64,000 bases of DNA from Agrostemma githago (GCA_958450325.1 OY288246.1:41469619-41533618), one strand, 5' to 3'. Shown: positions 9,600 through 21,682, counted from the first letter of the stretch. Made by a program: numbers and translations. Notes: generated by a model not told the origin, from the letters alone.

Positions 9600-11681
9600 T
9601 CTAATACAATTTATATAACACCCCATTTCCGAAGCCACTCCCTTTCGATTGTAGTGATGTTGTTAGTCACTTTACTCATAATTCTCCTCTTAGCTTGCCT
9701 TATTATCTCGTCAATGACCAGAAACGGGTTCTTGCCCAAAAGGAGTGGAGAGTATTCATAACGGAGTTAATGATAACCAGTCTCCCGACATACAAAAGTT
9801 TCCTAGCGCCAATGCTTCGTACTCTGGTCACCATCCTCTCAATAAGGATGCTACAATCAGTCTTCTTTAATCTTCCAGCTTGGATAGGCACTCCTAGGTA
9901 ATTGAAGGGGATAGTTCCTTCCTTAAATCCAGTAGCTGAAATCATGTCATCCTTCAGGCTGCTGTTAACTCCATTAAAATAAACCTCGGATTTGGTGTTA
10001 TTCATCGTCAATCCAGACGCTTTGTAAAACGAGGAAAAGGCTCTCACCAAAAGCATGATGGAGTGGGCATTTCCTTTACAGAACATCAAAAGGTCATCCG
10101 CAAACATGAGGTGATTAAGCTTCGTCTCTTTGCAAAGCGGATGGTACTGGAACGGCAACCGGGTAGAAGCATAGTTGAACATTCGAGTAAGGTAATCCAT
10201 TCCAAGGGAAAAGAGGAGGGGCGATATGGGATCACCTTGTCTAAGACCCTGCTTCCCTTGGAAGTAACCGAAATTAATGCCATTAAGACTAAGAGAGTAG
10301 GAAGTAGAGGTAATGCACTTCATAACCTTTTGGACGAAAGATAGAGGCATTTTAAGTCCCAGCATAATTTGTTCAATAAAGCTCCATTCAATCGAGTCGT
10401 AGGCCTTTTTAAGGTCGATTTTGATAAGTCATCTAGGCGACACCACCTTTCGGTTGTACATTTGGACAATGTCTTGGCAAATGAGCACATTTTCAACTAT
10501 AGATCTTCCTTTCACGAACGCGCTTTGGTTTTCCCCAATAATGTCCGGAAGAATATTTGACAGTCTGCTACATAAAGCCTTCGATATGACTTTATAGATT
10601 AAGTTGCCACAATAAGCCTGAAATGCAGCACAGAAGTTGGTCTTTCAGATTTCGGAATCAGTGTGATAGTTGTAGCATTAATCTGTCTCAAGAGTTTTCC
10701 ATTCATAAAGAATTCATGAACTTCTCTACAAATGTCGTCACCGATAATTGGCCAACTATCTTTAAAGAACGAACTCGAGTATTCATCTGGGCCCGGCGCT
10801 TTTTCATTAGGAATGCCAAACACAATCGTCTTAATTTCATCATTAGTCACAGGCCTGTTCAACTCAATACAATGGTCTTGTGTACAAAATTTCCCATAGT
10901 TAAGTACCTGACGCTTGACTGGTTGAGTGGCTGTGCTGGACCCCAGAAGTCCCTCATAGAAATCCAGGAAGGCATGATGTATACTCTCAGAATCAGTACA
11001 AAGGTTCCCTTTCTTATCTTCAATTTGAATCACTTTATTGTTACAGTACCGCTTTCTCAAAAGGCCATGAAAGTACCCCGTATTATTATCCCCATCTTCA
11101 ATCCATTTGGTATTAGCCTTCTGGCTCAGGAATAAGTTTCTCGCTGCAGTTAGGGATTTCAGTTTCATCGCAGTGGTAATCTCGTCCTCAATCAGGCCTT
11201 CATTATGAGGCTGATCTTGAATTTTGAGTTGGATATCATACTTCAGTTTTTCTGTCAGGGCAGTTGTATTTTCAATATCAGAATATCATTGTTGGTTTAA
11301 GAGCTTAAGGGGCTTCTTCATCATCTTCAATCGCCTGCAAACAGAGAACATTCTACAACCATCAATTCTTTTATCCCAAATCTCTCGCACTATGTTAGGA
11401 AAATCTGTAGCAGTACTCCACATAGTAAAGTATTTAAAGTTCCTTCACCCACCCGTATTAATCCTTCTATCAGTTATAGTGCAAGGACAGTGATCGAACA
11501 AACCTGCAGGGTGGAAATGCGCTACCATATTGGGAAAAGAAGCAGACCAGTCCGCATTTACCAAGCATTTGTCAATTCTACTGAAGATTCTGGACTGAGG
11601 ACCTTGTTTATTATTCCAGGTGTAGTAAGCACATGTGGCTGCAATGTCAGTCAATCCACAAGTTTCCAAGTATTCAATAAC
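9600..11681 (-). pseudogene. LINE ORF2 remnant: endonuclease end, RT, C-terminal tail
   Basis: Endonuclease end: RIFSRIDKCLVNADW and AGLFDHCPC (11669-11445). Linker: FLSQKANTKWIEDGDNNTGY and EKAPGPDEYSSSFFKDSWP (11168-10599). RT: KQGLRQGDPISPLLFS, LMFADDLLMFCKGN (catalytic FADD) and YLGVPIQAGRL (10365-9703). At least one frameshift separates 11168-10599 from 10365-9703, and a stop falls in the D-K-A-Y block near 10430. After NTLHSFWA the frame passes straight to the tail, where the plant L1 family has a long connecting region and a Cys/His cluster. Inactive. Confidence 0.8.
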
Positions 11682-14136
11682 TGAAGCAGAGTTTGATAAT
11701 GACAGAGATGCAGGCGGCAGAACAGTTCAGGGTCCTTGACAAAGCGAGATGTAGTTTCTTAAGTCAAAAAGCTAAAGAACATTGGATTAAAGAAGGGGAT
11801 TCTAATACGGCTTTCTTTCATGGTTCTCTTAAATCAAGAAGAATGCGTAATGGAGTCTCGATGATTGAAGATAGAGAAGGGAAGGAGTGTAACAACACTG
11901 AGGATATTCAAAATGCTTTCCTTTCCTACTACCAGAGTCTACTTGGGAGCAGGACAGTTTCTTCGCCTGTCTCTAATAAGGTTATGCAGATGGGGCCGAA
12001 GTGCTTAGATGAACATCATGCTATGTTACAGGAGCAGGTTACGGATGATGAGATTAAAAAAGTCCTTTATAGTATACCGAATGATAAGGCTCCAGCACCG
12101 GATGGGTATACCACTCAATTTTTCAAGGATACTTGGTCAGTTGTTGGGCAGGATTTCTGTGCCGCTATTAAAGATTTTTTCCTCTCAGGAAAGATTCTCA
12201 AGCAACTGAATACTACGAACTTGGTTCTTATTCCAAAAGTTGATCGTCCAAAATCAGTACTTCAGTTCCGTCCTATTGCGTGTTGCAATACTTTATACAA
12301 ATGCATCTCAAAGATTTTGTGTAACAGATTGGCTAAGGTCCTTCCGGATATCATATCTCCGGTCCAAGGTGGATTTATTAAGGGAAGAAGTATAGTGGAA
12401 AATATCCTCATTTGCCAAGACTTGGTTAGACTATACTCTAGGAAGGCTGTCTCACCTCGTTGCTTGATCAAAATGGATATACAAAAGGCATATGACACTG
12501 TAGAGTGGGACTTCCTTAAACAGATGCTGGAATACCTTAATTTTCCACAGGATTTCCGCAACTTACTGCTACAATGTGTGCGCACAGCATCATTTTCTTT
12601 AAGTATTCATGGAGATTCTTTTTGATTTTTCCATGGCAAGAGAGGATTGAGACAAGGGGATCCCCTTTCTCCCCTCTTATTTACTATATGCATGGAATAT
12701 TTGACGAGATTGCTTCAATACACTACTTCTAATGAGAAGTTTAGCTTCCATCCGATGTGTAAACCTATGAAATTGACTAGTCTGATGTTTGCCGATGATC
12801 TTTTACTCTTCAGTAAAGGAGATACTCAGTCTATGATGGTTCTGTTACGCACTTTTGCTACATTTTCAGCAGCCACGGGTTTAAAATTCAGCCCAGGTAA
12901 GACTCACATATATTTCAATGGAGTCAAGCCTTCAGACAGGCAGGATATATTGGCGATTTCAGGATGTGCTGAGGGTAAGTTGCCATTTAAATATTTGGGT
13001 GTCCCCATCAAGAGCTCACGTCTTACGATCATTGACTGCTTGCCTCTGATTGATTCAGTCACTAGGCGAATCAGAATGATTGGAGCGAGGAAGTTGTCAT
13101 ACATGGGAAGACTGATACTAGTACAATCTGTGTTTAGCACGCTGCATCAGTATTGGGCGAGTATTTTTCTCATACCCAGTGGAGTTATTAAGAAAATTGA
13201 AGACATATGCCGTAACTTCCTCTAGGAGGGAGCGACCTGTTACACTAGAGTTCCACTAGTGTCATGGGAGAAGGTTTGTGTACCGTATGAAGAGGGCGGA
13301 TTGAACCTAAGACAGAATTGTCATTGGAATAAGGCAGCAATTGGGAAAATGACGTGGTGGATTCTTAATCATCCGGATAAATTATGGGTGAAATGGGTGA
13401 ACTCGGTTTATTTAAAGGGAGAACAATGGTTGAATTACAGTCCTACAACGAATTCAAGCTGGGGTTGGAGAAAGATATGTCAGGCGAAAGATGTGTTCAA
13501 AGAAGGATACAGTCGAGGGGAGTGGAATAATCAGTGCCAGTATACTGTTGCTAGGGGGTATAACTGGTCAAGACTAAAGCGGGAGAAAGTGGACTGGGCA
13601 CGCCTGGTTTGGAACAAGTGGTCGATCCCTAAACATAGGTTCGTTGCTTGGTTATATCATCAGGGAGGTTTAAGAACTCGGGACAAGCTGCATAATTTAC
13701 AGGTTATTGATGAAGCGGATTGTTGCTTGTATGCGAATACTGTGGAAACCGCAGCTCACCTGTTTTGTCAATGTGAATATAGTAAGAAATTACTTCTGAA
13801 TGTTGAAAAATTGGTTGAATGCCGAATGAATTTGACGTTTAATGTCAACTGGAGATTACAATTAAGGGGATCGAAAATGAAGAGAGGAATAGTGAACGGG
13901 GTGATCAATGCGTGTGTATATCACATTTGGATGCAGCGAAATCAGAGTAGATTGGAGTATATGATTACGAGATCTGATATCCTTACCGAAAGGATTAGAA
14001 AAGAACTCCAAATGTATTTCCGAGGAATTAGGAAAGGGAAATTAAGTACGAGGGACTCAGAATATGTAACTAGAATCATAGCTTTTTGTATATGATTTTT
14101 TGATTTTTATATATACTTACCATTTAACAAAAAAAA
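11682..14136 (+). mobile_element. Nested L1-type LINE (plus strand), 5'-truncated, with target duplication
   Basis: Flanked by a perfect 14-bp duplication AAGTATTCAATAAC (11668-11681 and 14137-14150). Ends CATTTAAC plus a poly(A). It begins after the endonuclease, as is usual for 5' truncation during target-primed reverse transcription. It is inserted head-to-head into the endonuclease region of the minus-strand LINE. The 14-bp duplication is intact, and ORF2 has only two nonsense changes, so it is younger than its host. Confidence 0.92.
11693..14095 (+). pseudogene. LINE ORF2 (RT and zf-RVT) without endonuclease, two nonsense codons
   Basis: A single frame of 801 codons with stops only at TGA 12623-12625 (before FFHGKRGLRQGDPLSP) and TAG 13223-13225 (after CRNFL). 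Motifs in order: NDKAPAPDGYTTQFF, VLQFRPIACCNTLYK, LIKMDIQKAYDTVEWDF, GLRQGDPLSPLLF, LMFADDLLLF (FADD at 12788-12799), FKYLGVPIKSS, then VWNKWSIPKHRFVAWL and a Cys/His cluster (CCLYANTVETAAHLFCQC) typical of plant zf-RVT. The product would be a reverse transcriptase for target-primed insertion; this copy lacks the N-terminal endonuclease and cannot act alone. Confidence 0.9.
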
Positions 14137-14150
14137 AAGTATTCAATAAC

Positions 14151-14640
14151 ATCCTCCATGTCTTTTTGCTTGGTTTGTCCCCCCAGTCTCTCAAGTGGGT
14201 TAATAACTGTGTTGAAATCCCCCATAATGGTCCAAGGATCCGCAATTGTCCTAGCATATTCAGTAAGTTTACTCCAAAGTGGAACTCTATCGGCCCCCTC
14301 ATTAAAAGCATAGGTCATTGTGATGAAGAATTTTTTGGAGTCCACTCTAGATATAACCACCGCATGAACACATTGTGCAGAATAGTCTAGAGCCTGAACA
14401 TCATATAGTTGGGGCCTCCAGATAATCCACACCCGGTCGCCTTTATGAAGTTGAGCATTAGTAGTCGCACACCATCCCTCCAACATAGTAGAAGAGATGT
14501 TGTGCACATTATTCCCATTTATTTTGGTTTCCAGTAATCCAAATAGACCAATTGCATTATTCTGAATAAAATTCATAATACTACGCTGTTTATTCACATT
14601 ATTCATACCTCGGACATTCCAAAAACCTAAATTATGCATA
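14151..14640 (-). pseudogene. LINE ORF2 N-terminal endonuclease, cut off by the nested LINE
   Basis: Starts near MHNLGFWNVRGMNNVNKQRS, then FGLLETKI (catalytic Glu motif of APE-type endonuclease) and WTIMGDFNTV (Asp-x-Asn motif). The frame ends at the poly(A) junction of the nested LINE; the rest of the endonuclease continues at 11681 on the other side. The 5' sequence up to 14831 has an open frame that could be the end of ORF1, but I do not recognise it. Confidence 0.8.
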
Positions 14641-14831
14641 TTGTCGCGTGATTGGAAGGTCTCCTATTCCACCAGTGTCGGTAGCTGGTACTTTTGTTAT
14701 TATCACAGCTTCCTTATATGTTCTTGAAGGGTTATCTATGATAGCCTTATCAGTCGCAGAGATTGTCTGTATTGAACCAGGTGGTCTATTTTCCCCCTCA
14801 ACCCTCTGGAATGTGAATAAATATATTGTAT

Positions 14832-15027
14832 CTTGGTGATGATTCGACTAATGTATTGTATCTTGCCTAGGAACCCTCGGATTTCCTTCTCGCTTTTGGG
14901 TGTGGGCATGTCGAGTATGGCCTTGATTTTTGATGGGTCAATATCTCTATTCCTTTTTGGATTACGACATGGCCTAGGAGTTTTTCGAATGTGACTCTGA
15001 AGGCGCATTTTTGAGGGTTTAGTCTCC
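14832..15027 (-). pseudogene. RT fragment of Tat element B
   Basis: Reads SKIKAILDMPTPKSEKEIRG and FLGKIQYISRIITK, matching the RT-RNase H connection in the young Tat pol (KEIRGFLGKVQYISRFISK). The LNPQKC block is still visible next to the LINE tail at 15028. Nothing of the YVDD domain is left. Confidence 0.78.
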
Positions 15028-15250
15028 TTTTTTTTGGTAAAATGTGAAAAAATATATTTAAAAAAAGCCAATATACAAATTACAAGAGCTTAAAACTCAT
15101 CTGCTGATTAGCACAACAAGCTAGGATAACATGAACAAAAAAAACATCAAACATTCAAACCTAATGCAATCCCCCATCTCTTAAGCCATTCAGCTTCAGA
15201 TTTGGGTCTTATGTTGTCCATTTTAACTGTTATTCTCCTCTTGACTTGGA
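15028..15250 (-). mobile_element. LINE 3' tail, strongly truncated
   Basis: A T run at 15028-15035 followed on the plus strand by GGTAAAATGTGAA, the same 3' end as the LINE at 9491. The block ATTCTCCTCTTGACTTGG (near 15230) matches the last ORF2 codons of that LINE (ATTCTCCTCTTAGCTTGCC near 9685). About 220 bp; no clear duplication. Confidence 0.7.
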
Positions 15251-15517
15251 TTTGACGTTATAAGTTTGACGTTTCTATGTAATAATGTATTACATTATCA
15301 CCGTTTCAACGGAATTCCAAGATTAGTTCGTGGGTTTAATGAATTTAGGCAGGAAATGTGTCAAGGCAGTATGCTTTTTGTGAACGGCACAATCACAGCA
15401 TTTCCAAGTATCCGAATGTGTGATTGGAACCGGTAGCAAGCGTCCAAGATATTAAAACAAGGCATTTTAGGATCCGAGGAATGAGACAATTCTTTTTGAG
15501 AAAAGGGCAGATGATAC
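15251..15517. other. Unassigned sequence between the LINE tail and LTR D
   Basis: I find no coding motif, LTR or repeat match here. It is not the part of RT expected next in element B. It ends GATAC before the LTR, the possible left copy of D's target duplication. Confidence 0.35.
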
Positions 15518-16040
15518 TGTAGACACCAAGATTTGGACCTGGTGGCTGCAGAAGCGTCCGACAAACACCCGATGATGATCGGACTGCAACACAATACGTT
15601 TTAACGATTTTTTAGATGTTTTTTCTATAGAACAGATCAAATAGTTATTCGGAAAAAATAATTTAACATCAAGACGGTGTTAGTCGTGTCATTACGATCG
15701 CGTCAACACCAACTACAGTCAGTTCCGATTTCGAGGCTCCGAATCGGTTTCGAAACACGCAAAGTCAAACCCGAGTCAATGCGTTAGAATGAGTCAAAAT
15801 TCGAGATGCGCACCCAAGGAGCATCGTCGCACACTAGGGCAAGTTCTAAAAGTCTTAACTAGCAAGGAATCAGAAAGATCACGTATATCTCCGTTTTGGA
15901 AACTTTTCAAATCGGATCTTCAAAATCTCAGGCACCCAGTGGGACACGCCTGAGAATCACGTCCCCTGGAGCCAGGCGCCTCAATCTTGGGTTGCACGAC
16001 ATGCTGTGCCTGAAATCTTGGATTGACCTATGAGAAAAAC

Positions 16041-16048
16041 TATAAATA
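16041..16048 (+). promoter_or_regulatory. TATA box in LTR D
   Basis: TATAAATA followed by CCCC, 53 bp before the LINE insertion site. The LINE therefore separates the promoter core from the rest of the LTR. Confidence 0.55.
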
Positions 16049-16115
16049 CCCCTTCCTCCGCTCATAATCGACGTACACACAACACTTCCTTCATCTTACG
16101 AGCTCCACACAACTT

Positions 16116-17545
16116 TTTTTCTTGGTGGAATGTAAGTATTGTATTCCTCAAAAAATTACTGTGAAGGTCATATTATGTACAAACGAGTTTAGAAACAACT
16201 AGTAGCCAAGCATCTAGCACTAGTTTAACAACTATAGCTTATTTTACGAAGGCATACTATATCTTCATTCGTAAGATCATCCTTCGAACTAATTTTGATC
16301 CTACTCCTTTCTTCCATCACAATTCTCTTCGCCACAATATCAGGCCTGAGGATATTCTCTTCAATTCTCGCCCTATTTCGTTGCATCCAAACGTGATAGT
16401 ATGTAGCTGCCAACATACACGCGAACAACTTCCAACATATAGATCATCTTCATTGTCAAGCACGTAGTTCAAGTTAGGCTTAAATCCAACAAGTTGTTCT
16501 ACATAAATCAGAACTCTGGAGCTGTATGCACAGTTTAAAAAAAGATGTGATGTTGTTTCCTCTTCAGCGTTGCACAAACAGCAGGAAGCGTCATTGCTGC
16601 AGCCAATTCTGCACAGTTTCACTTTCGTGTATATCCCTTCTTGCGTAATTAACCACACAATCAATCCATGCTTCTGAACATTACATGGATTCCAAATGAA
16701 GGACGTCTAAGGAGGAGAAGGTGGCTGAGGGTTCAACCATTGGTAACCACCTCGAATAGTGTAGCCTTTAGGATCTTGCACCCATTTATTATTAACATAA
16801 CCTGCTTTCAATCTCTCATTGACTTTTCATACTACCTTCCAAGCCCAAGGGGCATTCTTTGGAAGGATGTAATCATGCCATTTGCTCGACTTTGGATAAA
16901 GTGTAGACACCCATTTAATCCATAGACTATCTCTCTTTTTGTAAATCCAAATTGACCAACTTCCCAATAGCAGCTACATTACTCACTCCAGGCTTCTTAA
17001 TGCCTAGGCCTCCTGCAAATTTAGACCACGTAACTGTATCCCATGCCACAAGGGGGACCCTTCTATACTCCGCACTTCTATCCCACAAGTAGTTCCTGCA
17101 TAAGGCTTTTATTCTCTTAATAATATACTTAGGTAAGAGGAAGATACGTTCCCGATAATTGTATAACGTGTTGAGAACTGAGCTGATCAATGTAACCTGA
17201 CCTGCATACGATAGCTTGCGAGCCCCTATACTTCTTATTTGTGCAACGATTTTTTCAGTGAGAATAGTGCACTCTTGGTGATTTAACTTCCCAGACTGAA
17301 CTGGTACGCCAAAATACCTGAACGGAAGAGTGCCTTCTTTGATGCGAGTCACTTGAAATATGTCATTTTTGCACTGTTCCTTCACACCACAGTAGTACAC
17401 CTCAGACTTTTCTTTATTCATTGTTAGTCCAGAAGCTTGTGAGAATGTAGAAAATGCACGCATAAGCAAGATAATAAAAGGTACATCTCCCTTACAAAAC
17501 ATAAGTAAATCATCATTAAATACCAAATGAGTGAGCTTAAGTGCC
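16116..17545 (-). mobile_element. L1-type LINE in LTR D, 5'-truncated, with target duplication
   Basis: Flanked by a perfect 15-bp duplication AGCTCCACACAACTT (16101-16115 and 17546-17560). The poly(A) end is the T run at 16116. About 1.43 kb: starts in the middle of RT and runs to the 3' end. Confidence 0.92.
16230..17545 (-). pseudogene. LINE ORF2 C-terminal half (RT end, zf-RVT)
   Basis: Begins at LTHLVFNDDLLMFCKGD, where the FADD core is changed to FNDD, then FRYFGVPVQSGKL and ARKLSYAGQVTLISSVLNTL to about 16927. After a frame break comes the Cys/His part (IGCSNDASCCLCNAEEETTS and HLFLNCAYSS) and the tail with YYHVWMQRNRARIEEN. Truncated at the 5' end and broken by frameshifts; no endonuclease. 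Confidence 0.82.
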
Positions 17546-19121
17546 AGCTCCACACAACTTGCAGCTCTTCTCTACCGTCTTACTCCACGACATTAGGAAC
17601 GATCTACTCAATCGTTATTTCGTCGATTTACATTCTACAAATCAACACTACTCTTCGCAGTTCCTCGAGTTTCTGACTCGAAAGGACAAAAAAGAGCACA
17701 CGTGTAGATCCTTCGACTTGCCGCACAATAGCAAAACCCTCCCAAAATCGTCGCAGTACCCTAAGGAGGATCATTCCGTACAAGTCGATATCGTCACTAG
17801 GTTGTCATCTCAACCAAATTTTACATATCGCACTTTAATTATGCATTTTGACGTCATCGAGTCCGACCTATGTGGATACTAATTCCACGATGCGTCCACC
17901 GTTTGCACTCCAAATGGTGTGCAAGCCTTGTTTGGCTCAGTCAAGATCAACTCGTCTAAAATACGTAATGTCCAAAACTTCAACTTCAAGAACTAAAAAC
18001 ACCTAAATCGAGTCCAAGTAGTCGTTATAAGATCTATTCTTCATCGTCTACACATCACACTTCGTTTAGTGTACATTCTGAGGGTGCAACTCCTCATACA
18101 ATGTCATTTACTTACATCTCGCACTTTACCGCTTTCACATGATTTACCGCTTCTATTACCATTATCGCATGCTAAATCACCTAACATGTAACCAAAACGT
18201 AAACAACTAAAATTAATCAAAATAAGTAGTGGTCTAGTCCCGTATTAATCTAGACGCTCACACCTCACTTGTGGCTCGACGCATCTCTATTAATACCGTA
18301 CACACACTTTAAGCAGAATACCAGGTAAGACGAGAATGACAAATATCCGTATTATCGCGTTCAAACTGATTTGCTAATACGAATACTATCTAGTACTCTC
18401 TACTCTACTATGTGCATCTTTACATGGCCTGCTTGTCACGTGAAATCTCATGCAAATAATGTAAAAATACTTACTTCGACAACAAATTACTTGCTCCTAA
18501 AACAACCGACATAGCAAAGGCATAAGGTTCAAACAATGGATGCTATCACATTTACACCGCATTTGAACGAAGTTATCTGCCCACCGATTGATTAGTAGAG
18601 GCCGCTATGTGCGGGCGGGATTGGGTGGTGAAGTTTATCCGATGTTGGCTTCCTAATACGTATCCTCACCCTTTACTCAGAATCTACGGTTTCCGAATGT
18701 CCGAAACCATTGACAATGAGAGTCATTCTAGACATTCTAGACAAGTCTCTATCTTTAGGTCCCCATGTCAATCAGTTTTGAGCAGGCTAAGGATTAAAGT
18801 TAACTTGAACGTTTTTTGAGTATCCCAAAATTACTCGGTGGTGACTCCAAAAATAGGAAAAAAATTGTTTAACTAACGGTCGCCAGACGAAATGATCCGG
18901 CCTTTAAACATTTACAACCACATCTCGATTTATTCAACGGAAACATAGATGCACCCGTACATCTATCTCGTACAATTCAAATCGTCAACCAAATCAATGT
19001 CCGACACTGTTCCCCGAACGCGGGATCAGACCAGCCCAAACCGCATAGACGAGCCGTGTTGGTGGCCGGTGCGACAGGTTGCACGGGTGCGTGCGGCGAG
19101 CGGGTGGCAGCATCCACTTTT

Positions 19122-19139
19122 TGACGACTCCGCTGGGGA
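19122..19139 (+). promoter_or_regulatory. Primer-binding site of element D
   Basis: TGACGACTCCGCTGGGGA, one base off the site in the young Tat element (TGGCGACTCCGCTGGGGA at 38698). Tat/Ogre elements use a site of this kind, matched to tRNA-Arg (family knowledge). Confidence 0.75.
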
Positions 19140-19550
19140 GATGGAACAAATTTCCAGGATTGGTGTAACTCGAACGAAGTCGGTGAAGCGCATTTCCAAG
19201 TTCTTTTGTGGTCACTACAGGTTTTCGGCCCTAAAAAGCCCACCCTAATCGATTTAGGACCAATCGATTTTCTTACGGTAAGGTTCTTGGACCGGACCCG
19301 TGAGGAAACCACCGATTGACATTCCGACCGTCTAAGGTAGTCATGCATCCCGTGGATATGCCAAGTGATAAGCTCCGAGTGGAACAAGGACAACTCACAT
19401 CGTTACTTAGGGTGACACGTCCCGGCCGAAGCGAGGACTTTTCATGGGCGGTAGCCTACCCATGTCTGCATCCTGCATGTGTGTATGCTTGATTAGTTAC
19501 ATGTAGCATGTTTTGACAACCCGAATAAAACATTAAATTTCAGATAAACC
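19140..19550 (+). other. Leader of element D
   Basis: About 410 bp between the PBS and the inserted LTR of C. No ORF of note. The last bases, TAAACC, adjoin the LTR of C and would include one copy of C's target duplication; the partner is outside the window. Confidence 0.5.
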
Positions 19551-21682
19551 TGTGGACGCCCGTCCGCACCGCCTAGCGCCCCGCGCAGGACCTCTCGATT
19601 TGTCGCGGCGGCCACCAACGCGGCCCCCTCCCATTCGGGGCCAATTCTATCTCACGTACGAGGCGATGCGTCGGACCTCAATTTGTTTGACGATTTGGAT
19701 AGTACTAGACGGATGTGAGCACCTGTGTTTCCGTTAGAATCGATCGAGACATGGTTATAAATGTATAAAGGCCGATATGTTTGGTAAGATGACCTTTTTA
19801 GTAAACCGAATTCGTTGCCGATTTGTGGAGTCGCCACCGAGTCAATTATGGGGACTCAGAAACCGTTCAGGTCAACTTTGATCCTTAGCCGGCTCAAAGT
19901 CGAGTGACACGGGACCTAAAGATAAAGACTTGTATCCTTAAGCACTCCATGCCTGGAATGAGTCTCATTGTCAATGGTTTCGAATATCCGGAAATCATCG
20001 ATTCAGAGTAAGGGATGAGGGTATATATTGGGAAGCCAACGTCCGCTAGACATCGACACCAAATCACACCCGCACATAGCGGCCTCTACTAATCAATCGG
20101 TGAGCTGATAGCTTTGTTCCTTAATTGTGGCGGAAGTGCGATAACATCCACTGTTTTAACCCTATGCCTTTTCTATGTCGGTTGTTTAAGGAAAAGTTTT
20201 TGTCGTCAAAGTAGTTGTGTTTACATTCTTTGCTTGCGATTTCACGTGACATGTAGGCCATGAAGCGATGCACGTAGGAGAGTAGAGAATACTATATATT
20301 ATACGTATTATCAAATCAGATTTAACTCGATAATACGGATATTAATCATTATCGTGGTATACCTTACCTGGTATTCTGCTTAAGATGCGTCATCTCGGTA
20401 GTAATAGGGATGCATCGAACCATGCATGGTGAGCACCGGAATTAATACGGAACCCGACCATCACTTTGTTCAGTTTTAGCTTATTTACGTTTTGAATTCT
20501 GTGTTAGGTGATTTAGCATGCGATTATAAGGTCATAAAAGCGGCAAATCATACGAAAGCTGTAAATGCGAAATGTAAGTAAATCATGTAGTGAGGAGTTG
20601 CACCCTCGGAGTGTACACTAAACGAGACACAATGCATAGATGGTTGAGAACGGATCTCGAAACTACTTAAGTTTAGTTAAGGTGTTTTAGTGCTTATGGT
20701 TGAAGTTGAGGACATTACGTGTTTTTAGGACATGTCATGGACCTAGCGTCCATGCTAATCGGACTTGACATTATCGAAGTACATAATAAAAGTACGAAAA
20801 TGTAAAATTTTTTTTAGACGACAACCTACTGACGATTGGACTTCGAGGCGGATCCTCCTAACTTGTCCTGCGATGAATCACTACTATAGCTGATTTTGTG
20901 GTGAATCCGGCAGAGCTTCGCTACTATGCTCGCAGTTAGCTAGTCGAGCGCAGGTGCTCCTCGGTTTGAGTGGAGTTCTCGAGAAATGAGGAGTAGCGTC
21001 GATTCTCTTATCGAGACATAGATCGAGTGGACCGTACTTAGTATCGGAGTGCGACCTAAGTTAGGGAAGAAGAAGGGGAGAGAAAATTGTGAGAGAAGTG
21101 GTTCACGAATTCGTAAGTTATGTGTTGAAATGAATGAAGTGAGGGGGTATTTATAGTTGTTCGCGCAGTTCAAATCGACCTCTAGAATGCTTGAGCTCTG
21201 GCGTACTAGAACTCAGTCGCTTGGTGTCATGCGCGTGAAGCTTGGGACGCCTTGTGTGAGGCACCTGGATTTTTGAAGATTCGATTTTGAAACTTTCCAA
21301 AACGGAGAAGATGCGTATATTGACGTTTGCTAAGGGGATTAAGAACTCCCGCTAACCTTAGCGCGTCGAGCGCCGGGTGGGCCTCGGGTCCGTGTCTCGA
21401 GGTTTGCTCGGCCCGAGGCGTTGACTCGGGTTTGACTTTGCATATTTCGGGACCGATTAGGGGTCCTGGTATTAGAATTGACTCTAATTAGTGTTGACGC
21501 GACCGTAATGACACGACTAAGGCTGTCTTGATGTTGAATTAATTTTTCCGGGTAATTATTTGATCCGTTCCATAGAAAAACTATCTAAAACATCGTAATT
21601 TCGCGTTGCGTTGCAGTTTGATCGTCGTTGGGTGTTTGTTGGGTACCCCTGCAGCCACTAGGTCAGAATTTGGGTGTCTACA
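19551..21682 (-). repeat. 3' LTR of Tat element C
   Basis: 2132 bp; on the minus strand starts TGTAGACACCCAAATTC and ends GTCCACA. A reversed TATAAATA lies at 21148-21155. Same family as LTRs A and D. The reversed polypurine tract follows directly at 21683. Confidence 0.85.
21148..21155 (-). promoter_or_regulatory. TATA box in LTR C
   Basis: TATAAATA followed by CCCC on the minus strand, as in LTRs A and D. Confidence 0.55.

Larger units (their letters stand above)
9491..14831 (-). mobile_element. L1-type LINE (minus strand), 5'-truncated, carrying a nested LINE
   Basis: The poly(A) end is the T run at 9491-9498, preceded on the minus strand by TTCACATTTTACC. Reading right to left: end of ORF1 or inter-ORF sequence (14831-14640), endonuclease (14639-14151 and 11681-11445), linker and RT (11168-9703), then the last ORF2 codons (about 9720-9600). 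Without the nested LINE it is about 2.9 kb. RT runs directly into the C-terminal tail, so the region between RT and tail (zinc-binding part included) is missing. Its target is RT of Tat element B. I see no clean target-site duplication. Confidence 0.82.
4911..15027 (-). mobile_element. Tat-type LTR retrotransposon B, degraded and interrupted
   Basis: Pieces in minus-strand order: RT fragment (15027-14832), RNase H (9490-8893), archaeal-type RNase H and integrase (8570-6930), spacer (6929-5968), then the antisense ORF on the plus strand (4912-5967). This is the same order as in the young Tat element at 36040-51899. Gag, protease, the N-terminal half of RT and both LTRs are absent. It was broken by element A on the left and, inside pol, by a Cassandra solo LTR and LINEs. 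It is the oldest Tat copy here judging by its decay. Confidence 0.8.
15518..19117 (+). repeat. 5' LTR of Tat element D (split by a LINE)
   Basis: Starts TGTAGACACCAAGATTTGG and ends near CATCCACTT before the PBS. Without the LINE it is about 2.15 kb, the same as LTR C (2132 bp). It shares the TATAAATACCCC box and the GAATACCAGGTAAG block (near 18310) with LTR A. Confidence 0.8.
15518..19550 (+). mobile_element. Tat element D: 5' LTR, PBS and part of leader
   Basis: A full LTR (with a LINE inside), a primer-binding site and about 410 bp of leader, cut at 19551 by the 3' LTR of element C in the opposite direction. Its body would continue beyond C, outside the window. LTR sequence belongs to the same family as A and C. 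Confidence 0.75.
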
